From contig SNVD02006118.1 in NCBI GenBank assembly GCA_013180625.2, positions 62,001-126,000 on the forward strand: DNA of 64,000 bases, in the 5' to 3' direction. Positions 1 through 11,235 of this stretch are shown here, in pieces. Below the pieces are notes generated by a model, which saw only the letters and a program-made list of their open reading frames with translations, was not told the origin of the DNA and searched no databases. A program made the translations under genes and the position numbers. This DNA comes from Boswellia sacra (taxonomy: Eukaryota > Streptophyta > Magnoliopsida > Sapindales > Burseraceae). How positions within the stretch are numbered: position 1 is the first letter of the stretch; the number at the start of each line of letters is the position of its first letter.

Positions 1-1865
1 CCAGCAGCCAACATTTCATAGACCAGCTTATCTATCTCTTTCTTTTGAATTTGCGGGTATCGATAGGGTCGCACATTAATGGGTTTGCTTTCATCCTTAA
101 GAATTATAGTATGTTTCCTACCCCTTGGAGGGGGTAATCCTGGTGGCATTATGAACACTTCTTGGAACTCCAGGCGGATATCTTCCACTATCTTAGGCAT
201 TGGACTAGTAAAGGAATTTGGTAACAAGGAAAGAGTGCTTAGTTCTAACAATACCCCCTGTCCACCTGCTTGCACTGCCTTCATGAGACTTTTTAACTTC
301 ACTTGGGTCCCACATAGACTAGGATCCCCTCGAAGTATCACTACAGCTCCATTTACTCTGAATTCCATGGTTAACTCCTTACAATTAAATTTGATTTCCC
401 CCAAGGTTTGAAGCCACATCATTCCCAATACCACATCCGATCCCCCCAATTCCAGATGAAGGAATTCTTCCCTCACTTCCACCCCTTATATGGATAGAAC
501 CACCCCCTTACACACACCAGCACCCTTTTATCACCAGTGCCTAGTAGTACTCCATACTTCTCTGTATTATCTACCATTAATCCAAATTTCTTAACTAAGG
601 CTTGTGAGATAAAATTGTGAGTAGCTCCAGGATCAATTAGGACAATCACCTTCGTACCTCTAATCATTCCTTGTAATTTAATGGTTTTGGGAGAAGTCTA
701 TCCAGCAACAGAATTCATGGAGAGTTCCACCGCTCCCTGGTCAACTACAATTTTCTCACCACTCAGTGGCTGTCTTCCTTGTCTAGCAGAATTTTCTCTT
801 CTTCTTGAACCACTAGAACTTGAAACTCTCTGAATTTGCATCTGTGTCCGAGCGAAAATTTTTCATCACACCTATAACAGAGTCCTTTTTCCCTCTTCCT
901 CTGTAATTCTGTATCTATCAATCGTCTGAAATTATGCTCCTAGTTGGGATTTGAATAATTTCTAACAGTAGAAATTATTGAATTTGCAGGGCCTTGAGTT
1001 TTTATAGGTTGGACTGGATTCATGGCTGCTCCTCGTTCAGAACTGGAATTGGTCCCGGGTTTAGTTTGTTTTAGGGCCAAATTCCTATCTTCCACCCTTT
1101 GGGCCACTTCCATTATTCGACTCAGCTCACTTGGTTGCAATAGCCTTACCTCAGCTCTCACCTCCGGCTTCAACCCGTTGATAAAGGTACCTTCCAAGAT
1201 CTTCTTTGATATGTCCTAGAGCGACACCACCATCGCCTAAAACTGCCAGTGAAACTCCCTCACCCATCCAACTTGCTTCAATGCCAGGAACTGTTCAAAG
1301 TTGGTTCCCTATTGCATCGATCGAAATCGGTTTACTAGGAGCGCTTTCATTTCTAGCCAGTTACGAATCGGATATCGACGATCCTCCCATTGGAACCAGG
1401 CTAGCGCCTCCCTGTTGAAGCATACGTGGCGGCCTCAATCTTTTCCACCTCCGACAGCCCGTTCAGAGAGAAGTATCGCTCAGCTCTGAAGGTCCATTTG
1501 TCTGGGTTGCAACCATCGAACACCAGTATCTCTAGTTAGCGAGGCTATACTTCACTTCATCGATCAAAGTTCTGATGGGCTTCGCGTCCACCATGGGTGC
1601 TACTGTTCGAGTTCTCGGGAGGAAGGATTGCGGTATTTAACGACTCCCCTGGCTTTGGCATGACGTGATCCAGCTTCTCCAACATCATAGCCAGATTCTT
1701 CTCCAAGGTTGGAAGCCTTTGAAGGTTCGATTTGATTGAATCCATTTCCCTCTTAAGCTCCTCCGGTACCATCTCTATCTTTTCCTCTACAGAATCCAGC
1801 CTAGACGTGGCTGTGCTCTTTTCGGCCATCTTAGGTACCTATTCTGCCTCACTTTGATACCCAAA
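1..1865 (-). mobile_element. Decayed Ty3/gypsy retrotransposon, internal region (gag, protease, start of reverse transcriptase)
   Basis: Read on the minus strand, the order is gag N-terminus (1829-1557, starting MAEKSTATSRLDSVEEKIE), gag core with WTFRAERYFSLNGL-like residues near 1490-1440, gag C-terminus (1197-940, with FINGLKPEVRAEVRLLQP), a CCHC-like knuckle near 880-840 (key residues CDEKF..GHRCK), a retropepsin motif (IDPGATHNFIS, about 640-600) and, at the left edge, the linker and first RT residues (INVRPYRYPQIQKKEIDKL). RT, RNase H and integrase would lie outside the window. The reading frame is broken by stops and frameshifts between gag blocks, so this copy is dead. A degenerate primer-binding site (GGTATCAAAG, resembling the initiator-Met type TGGTATCAGAGC) lies at about 1850-1860 just before gag. 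Family assignment is secure from gene order; the lineage within gypsy is not resolved. Confidence 0.9.
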
Positions 1866-2450
1866 TGATAGTTCCAGCTTCACCACACACACTTCACAAG
1901 GTATGGTCAGCTAGTTTTTTGAAGATGAGTTGCAAATTATTCTGGAAAATGCTGTTGTGAAAAAAACAGTCTTAGAAGGGATTTGTTCTTGATTGATAGG
2001 CAGCAGGATATTCGAGAGTCCTACCAGCTCTTCCTAGAGATAGAATCTCAGCAAAATTCTCACAATTAGCTTATGACCTTCCCTCTCACGGTTCCCCCTC
2101 ATTTTATTCTCTAACTAACTCGCACAATTCCCTAGGGAGATACCTAACTCTCACTACCCAGTGCATAACAGAAAAATATACACTCCTCACAAGGGTAAAT
2201 CCTAACTCTACCTTTCTCTCTTTTTATTCTGATGGCGCCTAACATAGGTGAACCTGACTAGAGGCCTATCACATTGATAAACCTACAACAGCCACACCTA
2301 AAAGTGTCGCTCACATTGTAAAATCCAAGATCTAGAGAAAGAGCATATATAAACTCTCAAGCTATGCAATTTAGAGGTTCATCTTTAAGATTTGAAGATG
2401 TTAATCTACAATAGTAAGAAGCTTTTGCTGAAAGGGAAGCAACAAATCCA
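1866..2450 (-). repeat. Probable 5' LTR of the Ty3/gypsy element
   Basis: The minus strand reads ...GGAACTATCA just before the primer-binding-like sequence. This fits an LTR ending in CA, so the LTR begins on the + strand with TG at 1866. A TATA-like stretch (TTTATATATG on the minus strand, about 2345-2355) and an AATAAA-like signal near 2105 fit a U3-R layout. The outer end is not fixed because the second LTR is outside the window; 2450 is only a plausible TG/CA position. Confidence 0.45.
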
Positions 2451-3212
2451 CAAAATTTAATTTGCATAAGATGAAAATTTATACTTGCATTCTATAAAAT
2501 ATATAGTCATATCGCTTTTTAACAGTGAATTGATTTCACTTTCTATGTCTGACATTGGTGAAACAGGAAGACTTTCTATTGGATAAGTTGAGAATCTTTA
2601 TTATGTTATATGTAGGACGTAAAATAGTGTCCTTTTGTCACATAGGTTGAAGAATTTTTTAAGAAGCACATATTGGATAATGAAGGGGGATGCTGAGTCT
2701 CTTGTTCTGAAGCATAAAATAACCCAACTTCCCAAATCGCTAATCACTCACATAATTTCTGTGCTACGCAGATGGACCAAGTCAAAGCAAAAAGATTGAG
2801 AAGTAAGCATCTCCACTTGCACAAATTGAGTGAGTTTGTATTGATTTTTTTACAAATTTAACAACTCACTGCAAGAACATGGACTTATAAGTTCACTTTA
2901 ATTAAAAACAGGATTCTCAGCATAAATTGGTCGTACACTGCAAGCTTCCATATTCTTGCATCTCCACAATATCTGAATCCTTCATTTGACTGATTGAAAC
3001 AAGAATGATTCTAGATTTGTTTGACTCAAATTCTCAAATACCATGCGGAGCGTGCATTCTTTTATTTAATTAGTTTTTCAAATTTTTACTTAGAAGCAAG
3101 ACATATTACATTATTTTTCATTCAAAGAAACTTAAAAAATAAATAAATAATAAAACACTTAAAAAAATAAATAATAAAACTCAATGCCTTTTTCATGCCA
3201 AAAAATTTTTAG
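2451..3212. other. AT-rich stretch without recognised gene
   Basis: No open frame of useful length and no recognised motif. It separates the gypsy LTR from the LRR pseudogene and may contain decayed upstream parts of that gene. Confidence 0.5.
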
Positions 3213-3686
3213 AAGGTAATCCTATTATTCAACTAAGCAATCTAGAAAGCCTCTGGACTTTAGACATATCTGAAAATAGGTTGTTTGGACCCCTTACATC
3301 TTCCCTCAATTTTTCATCAATCATTCAGCTTTATATGCTAAAGAATGCTCTCAATGGATCGATTCCAAAGTCACTGTTTAAAAGCATAGATTCCAGATTC
3401 ATTGTTGAAAAGCACTAGATTCAAGAATTTGATGATACTTGATTTAAGAGATAATGAATTCTCTAGAAGTATTGTGCAAGGAATTGATGAGCATTCAAAG
3501 CTAAATATTGTTTTGTTGGGAGGCAATAGCTTGCAAGGTCATATTCCCAATCAATTATGTCTATTGAAGAACTTAAGTATCTTGGATTTGTCATGTAATA
3601 GACTCAATGGATCAATACCTTCATGCTTTAATAATATGGTTAGTAGTTGTTCACTTATGTTTTCAAAGTTTGAATTCAGAAAATAG
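3213..3686 (+). pseudogene. Leucine-rich-repeat receptor-like protein fragment
   Basis: Two frames read typical plant extracellular LRRs. The first, from 3213, gives LESLWTLDISENRLFGPL and LKNALNGSIPKSLF and runs into a stop at about 3415. The second, from about 3402, gives LMILDLRDNEFS, LLGGNSLQGHIPNQLCLL and LSILDLSCNRLNGSIPSCF. The L..L.L..N.L.G.IP consensus is that of Cf/RLP- or RLK-type receptors used in defence or development signalling. The frame shift coincides with a local near-duplication (TTTAAAAGCATAGATTC / TTGAAAAGCACTAGATTC). There is no signal peptide, transmembrane segment or kinase, so only a few repeats of a once larger gene remain. Confidence 0.8.
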
Positions 3687-3894
3687 GATTTCAAAGCCTA
3701 TCTATATCTCTAAGTACACTGTTCACGTTTTCTCTCTTTCCATTTTATTCAAATCATTAACTCCTCTCTCTATTTTCTCCATTTTTAGAATTTTAGAATT
3801 TCATTTTCAGAATTTCATTCTAGGATATATTTCCAAACACATATTTTGTTTTTATTTCCAGAGTTTCGTTTTTATAATTCATTACCAAACAAAT

Positions 3895-4095
3895 TGATGT
3901 AGGACGTATTAGATTATAAATTAGGAATTTTAATTTTGATTTTAGGGATTTTAATAAATTAGGGATTTTGACTTCCTAAATTGGGAGTAATCCTAATTTG
4001 AGTTATTTCCTAATTAATAGTTTACTATTTTATTTAGGATTTGATTTTGGTATTTTTTAGTTAAACTAGGAAATAAATCTCATTTCCCCAAATTA
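3895..4095 (+). repeat. Inverted partial LTR copy
   Basis: The sequence starting TGATGTAGGACGTATTAG is the reverse complement of the LTRs at 4181-4515 and 7041-7374 for roughly 185 bases. It then diverges after a deletion. With the adjacent LTR it forms a large inverted repeat (arms about 3895-4080 and 4315-4515). Confidence 0.8.
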
Positions 4096-4180
4096 AAAGA
4101 AAGGGAGGGAGATATAGACAGAGGAAATGAGATAAATATTAGAAAAAATTTGGGAAAAAAGTAGAGTGAAAATTGAGAGA

Positions 4181-4515
4181 GAAATAATCTTTTTACTAAA
4201 AGATCAAAAAATCAATAATAACTAAGTCTGAAAATAACATAACTATAGGATCCTATTTATAGGACCTGAAAGTATAGTTCTACTAGGAAATAAATCTCAT
4301 TAGGAAATAGAATCATAATCCTAGTTTAACTAAAAAAATATCAAAATCAAATCCTAAATAAAATAGGAAACTATTTATTATGAAATAACTCAAATTAGGA
4401 TTACTCCCAATTTAGGAAGTTAAAATCCCTAATAATAGTCAAAATCCCTAATTTATTAAAATCCCTAAAATCAAAATTAAAATTCCTAACTTATAATCTA
4501 ATACGTCCTACATCA
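4181..4515 (-). repeat. 3' LTR of the gag-protease element
   Basis: Nearly identical to 7041-7374 over its full length; begins TGATGTAGGACG on the minus strand directly after a purine-rich tract. Confidence 0.85.
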
Positions 4516-4615
4516 ATTCTCTCCCTCTTGAAAAAAACTCGACTCCTGACGAGTTGGCTAGAAAAAAAAAACTCCATCAAAGCACTTGAGGTGGATGTGC
4601 CAAACTAACAAGGAA

Positions 4616-5251
4616 ACGACTAAGTATATCACGAACATAGCATAAATTCTTCAAGAATTAGGAGAAGACAATAGGCCCTGCAAGCATGAGACAAGAAAGC
4701 ATTGGAGGCTTGAAATGGCCTCTGTAAGCACACAAATCTTCCTCTTTAACCATTGAACTAAAATTCAATTCCATAGGCACACGAGGTAAAGAAGCATGCA
4801 ATTCAAGCCTAGGGATGGGAATAGGTTGAAGAAGCAAAGTTGAAGAGCTATGGTTGCTTGACATTTGGGTAGTGGGCTTGGCAGGCTTCAAAGTGACGGT
4901 TGTACCATTGTGAGAAAAAGTATAGATGTTATCACGACTAAGTATATCACGAACATAGCATAAATTCTTCAAGAATTGGGACAAGACAATAGGCCCTGCA
5001 AGCATGAGACAAGAAAGCATTGGAGGCTTGAAATGGCCTCTGTAAGCACACAAATCTTCCTCTTTAACCATTGAACTAAAATTCAATTCCATAGGCACAC
5101 GAGGTAAAGAAGCATGCAATTCAAGCCTAGGGATGGGAATAGGTTGAAGAAGCAAAGTTGAAGAGCTATGGTTGCTTGACATTTGGGTAGTGGGCTTGGC
5201 AGGCTTTAAAGTGACGGTTGTACCATTGTGAGAAAAAGTATAGATGTTATC
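4616..5251 (-). repeat. 318-bp in-frame tandem duplication inside the protease ORF
   Basis: Positions 4616-4933 and 4934-5251 are near-identical. The unit is 318 bp (106 codons), so the frame is preserved; the protein repeats the block starting DNIYTFSHNGTTVTLKPAKP. Only a few substitutions separate the copies. Confidence 0.9.
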
Positions 5252-5647
5252 TCTCCCACGACTGGTAACATTCATGTCATAAAGCCAAAGTCTTCCAAAA
5301 AGAATATGAGCTACATCCATAGGAACAACATCACAATATATGTTTGCATGATAGTATCCAAATAATAGAGGAACTAAACACGTTTCAGTGACATCAAAAG
5401 AAGTTTTATCAATCCAAGCTATTTTAAAAGGATGTGGGTGGGGTTCGATTGTAAGTTGTAGCCTAAAAATTACGGATTTAGAAACCACATTCATAGCACT
5501 TCCACTATCAATCACTAATTTACAAACCCTTCCTTTACAAGGAATGAAAGTATGGAAAATGCTATTACATCTCCAATCTTCTTCTTTGGGCATGGCTAAA
5601 ATATTTCTCACAACATTAACTTGAGGTGTATCATCATCTAACCCCAA
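4658..5647 (-). CDS. Retrotransposon aspartic protease (retropepsin) polyprotein segment
   Basis: Open frame of 329 codons. The catalytic motif is IDSGSAMNVVS near residue 46, followed by the flap region and ILFGRLWLYDMNV, which corresponds to the ILGRPWL block of plant gypsy proteases. Residues from about 133 on are a proline- and serine-rich tail, then the 106-residue block is repeated. Retropepsins cut the Gag-Pol polyprotein. No reverse transcriptase follows, and the frame ends about 140 bases from the 3' LTR. The frame is open at its 5' end, so the marked start is an internal Met rather than a true initiation site. Confidence 0.75.
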   Translation of the reverse strand: MGLDDDTPQVNVVRNILAMPKEEDWRCNSIFHTFIPCKGRVCKLVIDSGSAMNVVSKSVIFRLQLTIEPHPHPFKIAWIDKTSFDVTETCLVPLLFGYYHANIYCDVVPMDVAHILFGRLWLYDMNVTSRGRDNIYTFSHNGTTVTLKPAKPTTQMSSNHSSSTLLLQPIPIPRLELHASLPRVPMELNFSSMVKEEDLCAYRGHFKPPMLSCLMLAGPIVLSQFLKNLCYVRDILSRDNIYTFSHNGTTVTLKPAKPTTQMSSNHSSSTLLLQPIPIPRLELHASLPRVPMELNFSSMVKEEDLCAYRGHFKPPMLSCLMLAGPIVFS

Positions 5648-5683
5648 ATCTTCATCAGTAGCTTCTAAAGATTCAAGAACCTC

Positions 5684-6637
5684 TCATATAGGTGGGTCAT
5701 GTATTTCTTCTAGCACTAAAGTGCGATGAGGGCAACGAGAAGCAATATGACCTTTGACATGACAATGGTGACACACAATTTGGGAATTACTAGGATAAGA
5801 ACTAGAATTGACAAATGACCTTTCCCCATTTGTGTTTGCTTGGGAAGTCTTGGGTTGGGAAAAAGTGTTTGAATTCTCAAAGGATCTTAATGAAAGTGAT
5901 TGCGTGGGAGTTTGCCTAGTGTTAGGATATTGAAGAAAATGTTCTACTTCAATGGCTTTGTAGTAGGCTTCATCTAAAGTAGTTGAGGAATGCAAATTAA
6001 CTAGTCATTGAATATCAAAGCGGAGCCCATGGATAAACCTAGGCCTAGTGATGTCATCCTCTTCAGAAATCCCACTCCTAACCATAAGATCATTGAACTT
6101 ATATAGGTAATCAGTGACACTCAAAGATCCTTGTTTAAGATTAAACATTTGTGAAAGCAATTGGGTTTTGTAAGTAGGGGGTACATACTTTCTGTGTAAC
6201 CTAGACTTCATGTCATCCTAAGTAAGAACTTTCCCTTCACGCTCTACCTCTCGCTCTACAATTTGCCAATGTTGTTTTGCAAGCCCGACTAACTTAAGTT
6301 TAGCAAGACGAATTTGTAACTCGTCCGATATGTTAAACCACCCAAAATATTCCTCTATAGCAGCTACTCAATCTAAGAATGCATTAGGATCTATTCTACC
6401 ATCAAATTCAGGGATATCTTGTTTGACATGTTTAGTGACATTGTCATACTCATCTTTTAATGCTTTATCACTATGCTTAGCATATTTACGACTACCTTCC
6501 TTACTACTTTTGGCTTTTTCAAGAACAAATTCTAACTTAGAGATATTATTTTCACCTATAAGAGTTTTCCCTTTTTTTGGAGTTGTACCCAAAATCCCTT
6601 TATCTTTTTGATCCCTATGCTTAGTAAATGGCTCCAA
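5684..6637 (-). pseudogene. Retrotransposon gag (broken into three frames)
   Basis: Three consecutive minus-strand frames cover one gag: 6637-6368 (N-terminal part with EYDNVTKHVKQDIPEFDGRI), 6211-6005 (KYVPPTYKTQLLSQMFNLKQ, the core matching retrotransposon gag) and 5995-5684, which carries a zinc knuckle CHHCHVKGHIASRCP. Stops or frame changes separate them near 6365, 6215 and 6000. Gag forms the virus-like particle of the element; this copy should not make a full protein. Family and order are clear; autonomy is lost. Confidence 0.8.
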
Positions 6638-7040
6638 GTTAGGGTCTTATATTGTGAGAAAGGAAGCTTGTAAGGCTTTTATAGTTGCTAATATTTCATC
6701 TATCCTAATGTTTGTCCTATTTTCTGAGGCTTGTATCATTAGTTGGAGTGTTTCTAGTATTTCAGGTTGTTGGACTGAGGTATCAGATGTGTCAGGTTCT
6801 TTAGTTTAGTTTTTCTTGCTTCTAGTCATCATAATAGGATAAAATTAGACTAAATTAATGCAAAATTACTCAAATACCCACAAAATCAACAAGTAGAACA
6901 AAAGTCAAAGGAGCAAAAAGGTCAAACCGAATTATGTGCTGTTGATAAACAGTAACTCCGGTGAACAGTACGTCGCAAATAGTATACCGTAAATAGTACA
7001 CGTGAACAGTAACTCTGATGAACAGTAACTTTTTTTTTAA

Positions 7041-7374
7041 GAAATAATCTTTTTACTAAAAGATCAAAAAATCAATAATAACTAAGTCTGAAAATAACAT
7101 AACTAAAGAATCCTATTTATAGGACCTTAAAGTATAGTTCTACTAGGAAATAAATCCCATTAGGAAATAGAATCATAATCCTAGTTTAACTAAAAAATAC
7201 CAAAATCAAATCCTAAATAAAATAGTATACTATTTATTAGGAAATAACTCAAATTAGGATTACTCCCAATTTAGGAAGTCAAAATCCCTAATAATAGTCA
7301 AAATCCCTAATTTATTAAAATCTCTAAAATCAAAATTAAAATTCCTAATTTATAATCTAATACGTCCTACATCA
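7041..7374 (-). repeat. 5' LTR of the gag-protease element
   Basis: Direct repeat of 4181-4515 with only scattered substitutions, which suggests a fairly recent insertion. No canonical tRNA primer site was recognised next to it. Confidence 0.85.
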
Positions 7375-8810
7375 AAACCTCTAACTCGGATCAATCTTGA
7401 CTCGATTCAGTCCAATTAATATCTCAACTAGAATCAAAAGAACTATTATGAAACCAAGTCTTATCTGAGGAATGATGGTCACAGGATGTGGATCTTTGAG
7501 ACTGTCTGGTGAGAACAATAAAAACTAAGCAATAAGGCAGAACTAAAGGAGGTGAAGCCAACCGGGCAAGGTCTTGCCTATCATTTTGAGCAAAGGCATG
7601 ATGGAAGATAATGTTACTCTATCGCCTCTAGTGTGAATACCCATGATAGAAATTGGGTAGTCAAAGAAGTGGACAAGAGCAAACAGTGATGGTATCTAAA
7701 CAGTAAGCAGAATGATGCTCTCAGAATTGGATGAGTGACAACCAAGTAAGGCAGAGAATTCCTCATACAAGGGGCAAAGCTTTGCCTATTGAAACGGAAG
7801 ACGTGATCATTAGGATACCAGTAGATCGTGCATTCTTAAAAAAAAAAAAAAAGGATGTCAAGCTTGACATGTCGAAGGAACTTCAGATGATAAAGACCAG
7901 TGGATTTGAGTAATTCCCAACATCATCGTTTAGAGGTTTCAAAAGAGGTTGGAGAATCTTGAGTGAGGCCTTAGAAATGTTGAATGCCGTAAAAGGCATT
8001 GAGAAGTGTGAAATAAATCTCGAAAAACGAGAGAAAATGTGTAAAGGAGCATTGGAGAGGAAGAGCACTTAAATAATGCAAAAAACGAAGCAAAAATGGA
8101 AAGGAGGGACAACCACCGTCAGAACTATTGGTCGAATGTCTGACTATCTATCGACAGTTCCTTAACAATCGCTCAACTGTTTGATAGTCGCTGGCGGCTA
8201 TTAGGACTGAATAGGCCATTGACCCTCGTTTTAAGTGATTTCTTGACTTTCGGAATGCGTATCAACGAGTGATTTCGAGTGTGGATCTCTAGAATTTGTA
8301 TTTTTATTCAAAATCAAATAAACGATGATGAAGAAACAAATTTGAACAAATTTGAATATAGATTTATCGAAATACACATAGTATATGAAGCTAAAAATAG
8401 AAAAGTTTTACCAAGTTTCTGAAAATTGTTTGCATTTGATTGTATATCATAGGAGTTCATACATAGAAACAAAATGAACGAAAGAAATTGTGAAAGAAGC
8501 AGGTGGTGACAGTCCTCACTCATCACTATCATCGTCGACATCGAAGGAGAAGGCAATAACCTAAGCCTAAAAACGATCAATCTTCCGCTGCAGATGACAC
8601 TTCCTGAGGACTCGTCTAACCAAGCAAAAGAATCACATAATTATAAAAACTATTAAGATAGAAATTATGCATACATGAAGTATAGAAGGATACTTTACCT
8701 GATATTGATGTGACATCTGTAAAACAAACCCATGATAAGTGGCCTACATGCGAAAAACTCATTCCATGGAAGATCGTGATACCTGCATCACATTACCTCT
8801 TTATTAATGA
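7375..8810. other. Unassigned region between LTR element and PMD pseudogene
   Basis: No recognisable long gene. A short frame at 7731-7913 (+) ends in a lysine run coded by an A-tract and matches nothing I know. The minus strand at about 8780-8560 could hold decayed last exons of the PMD pseudogene, ending in an acidic stretch (DVDDDSDE). Confidence 0.4.
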
Positions 8811-11235
8811 TTAATTAAAGAATGACAAGAAACTTGAGAAGTGTATATTCAGAAGACTTACCACAGTGGTGTCCTGTGGAACAAAGAGAATAGCCATGTT
8901 CAGATCCTCAGTGATCACATGGCTGTTAATATCTTCATTATCATCCCATATGTAGACATCATTACTAGGATAGGCTTGGACGTCACCAATAACATGGTCA
9001 GCTGGAATGACCAGAGCAGCTAGATGAGCTGGAGGTGGATGAGGCTGTTGAGTGGTAATGAAAAAAGAAGCTGATATACTAGTATATGTAGAGGAGGCTC
9101 TCGATCTCTTCCCACAGTGAGTAGAAGAACTACTAGTATGACTAGATACAGCAAGGGGATGAGGAGTCTCATTAGCAGATCGGCCAGGCCTAGTGTATAA
9201 CAAGGTGGCTCAAACACAATCGATGTAAGAGGTCGTCACCAATGGAAACTCAACATTATTCAAATGAAACCCGGTCATGTAATCTAACACCTCTGAATCC
9301 ATGGCCTAGTCAGCCGAATCTACAATCAGAACTGGTGGTGGCAGAGGAATCATACGATGTGATGGGCCTTCGAACAAATCCCACACGTGATCACCCAAAC
9401 ACAACATCATGTTGTTCACACAAGGAAGAAGAATGCGGTAGTAATTGAATGGAGAGGCAATCCTTACACCTAGGGGTGCACACGGGTCGGGTCGAGTCGG
9501 GTTTAACCTAACCCGACTCAACCCAATGCATCATCGGGTTGGAGATATTCAACCCACGATCAGGTTTTTTAAGTACATAACCCGATGTGCAACCCGTACA
9601 TCGGGTCAGGTCAGGTTACTCGGGTCATTCGGGTTGGGCAAATATTTACTTGCAGCTAATTATAATGTATAAGAAACTTGGTACGTGGAACATTAAACAG
9701 AAACTTGCAGCTTAATTATAATGACTGGATTTTTCGTCCTCAATTAAAAGAAGTTCTATAAAATTAGTCCTCAATTCCCAGGATAATTATAAGACTAAAA
9801 GAACAAAAAATTTAAAAACAAAAAGTATACACAGCAATGACTGACCATATTCTAAAGTCAGCATCTATCATGCACACGTGCACAGACATGAAGACTTAAA
9901 ATATATTTGCATTAAGAATTAAAATCAGCAATGACTTCACTTTCTCAATAGATTGGTTTCACCAAGGCTTCACAAATTTGAACTTATTCACAAAAATCAG
10001 TCCTTCATAAATCATATACGGGAAGCACGAAGGATTGAAGAAGAAGAAGTAAAGAACCTGTACAGATGCGAAGAAGAATAACAAGTCCAACTGTCCAGGC
10101 ACTTTGCTGTTCTTCCTAACTCTGCCCACGTCACGGAGGATAAAGAGCCGACGAAGGAGAAGGTGGAGGATGATGAAGGGAGTCACAAAGGATGAAGAGT
10201 CGACGAAGAAGGAGGTGAAGGATGATGAGGGGAGTCACAGAGGATGAAGAGCCGATGACGGAGGAGGTGGAGGATGATGAGGGGAGTCACGAAGGATGAG
10301 AACCCGACGAAGGTGGAGCTGTGGAGCCGCGGAGGAGGAGGGGTTTGTTATTGGGTTGAATTTTGATTAGGGATTGAAATTGATTTTAGGGTTGGATGTT
10401 AAAGATGTATTTATATGTATTCTAGTGTTGCAAGGTCTATGGTAAGAAGTGTTAAGAACAAGTCACACTGCGACACGTGTCCAAAAAAGTTTTTAATAAA
10501 AAATTTCAGTCGGGTCGGGTTACTTCAGGTTGCCACATTCAAACCTGATTTTCAATAAACCCGACAAATTTAACCCGATGTCGGGTTCCTTTTCATTATT
10601 GATCCGATAAAAACCCGACAAACCCGACCCAACCTGATAGAACCGAGTCGGGTCGGATTAATTTGCACACCCCTTACTTATACCTGCTGACCAACTCTCT
10701 TCTGGTCCCCACCACTCAGAACGAATTCGCGAAGAATATAGAAGCATGGTAAGATTGTGATATAAATGAAAATATTGACTATAATGTCTTTTACCTTGTG
10801 CCAAGTTATGGTATGAATATAATCGCGGAAGAAGCTTTGCACGACATGCAACCCACCTTTTCATCCGTGGGAAGGAAAAGTCCTCACAAGCAGGGAGTAG
10901 GGAAGGTAAAATTCCTAACTCATATGCCCACATCTGTCATGAATGGAATAGAATCAAAAATAAAATTCATACATTCAAAAAACGAGGGTATAGAAAAGAA
11001 AGAAGTTACCTCAAGACGCGGAGCAAATCTAGTAATCCTAGCAACACCTCGGCAAGCATGATCCAGATCAAAATATAGCTAGCCGAGAGCAGCACGACCC
11101 CAGTCGAAATCCCTCACTCGGTCAAGATCTTGGAGGGCCGAAAGTAGAGTCAAGAAGGTGGTGTTCGACGCATTGGTAAAAAGCGTCGAACTGAGTCGAT
11201 ACAAGATGAAGCTACCTGCATACTGATCTACCTTG
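8811..11235 (-). pseudogene. Plant mobile domain (PMD / MAIN-like) pseudogene split by a hAT transposon
   Basis: The minus strand from about 11230 reads a PMD-like block: QYAGSFILYRLSSTLF, LLSALQDLDRVRDFDWGRAA, then a TAG stop, then LYFDLDHACRGVAR. After a short intron-like gap, 10935-10685 gives MWAYELGILPSLLPA and FSFPRMKRWVACRAK, typical of the W.YE...FPR..RW part of the domain. The hAT element then interrupts the frame. Beyond it (9470-9300) the frame continues as IASPFNYYRILLPCVNNMM and GDHVWDLFEG until a second TAG. The segment 9203-8811 is a Ser/Pro-rich tail ending at a good GT donor. PMD proteins (MAIN/MAIL family) act in silencing and genome stability, and related domains occur in transposons. 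Two in-frame stops plus the insertion make this copy non-functional. Confidence 0.7.
9471..10676. mobile_element. Non-autonomous hAT-type DNA transposon
   Basis: The left end is TAGGGGTGCACACGGGTCGG. The right end, read in reverse, is TAAGGGGTGTGCA, a hAT-like terminal inverted repeat with a 1-bp indel. An 8-bp target duplication flanks it: CTTACACC (9463-9470) and CTTATACC (10677-10684), one mismatch. Both subterminal zones are packed with CGGGTCGGGT / ACCCGACCCG words, probable transposase-binding repeats. There is no transposase frame. Joining the flanks with one duplication removed restores the PMD reading frame, which supports the boundaries independently. Confidence 0.88.

Larger units (their letters stand above)
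4181..7374 (-). mobile_element. Non-autonomous LTR retrotransposon with gag and protease only
   Basis: Two direct repeats of about 335 bp (4181-4515 and 7041-7374) flank a minus-strand gag (6637-5684) and an aspartic protease frame (5647-4658). The protease frame runs almost to the 3' LTR, so reverse transcriptase, RNase H and integrase are absent. A purine tract (AAGAGGGAGAGAAT on the minus strand) precedes the 3' LTR exactly where a polypurine tract is expected. The LTRs start TGATGTAGG on the minus strand. I could not find a matching target-site duplication, perhaps because the left side abuts an inverted LTR copy. The leader between 7040 and 6640 contains repeated ACTGTTCA-type words. Mobilisation would need enzymes from a related element. 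Confidence 0.85.

Noticed and set aside
8314..8580. 88-aa minus-strand frame
   Set aside because: Hydrophobic, no motif; at most part of decayed PMD exons in another frame.
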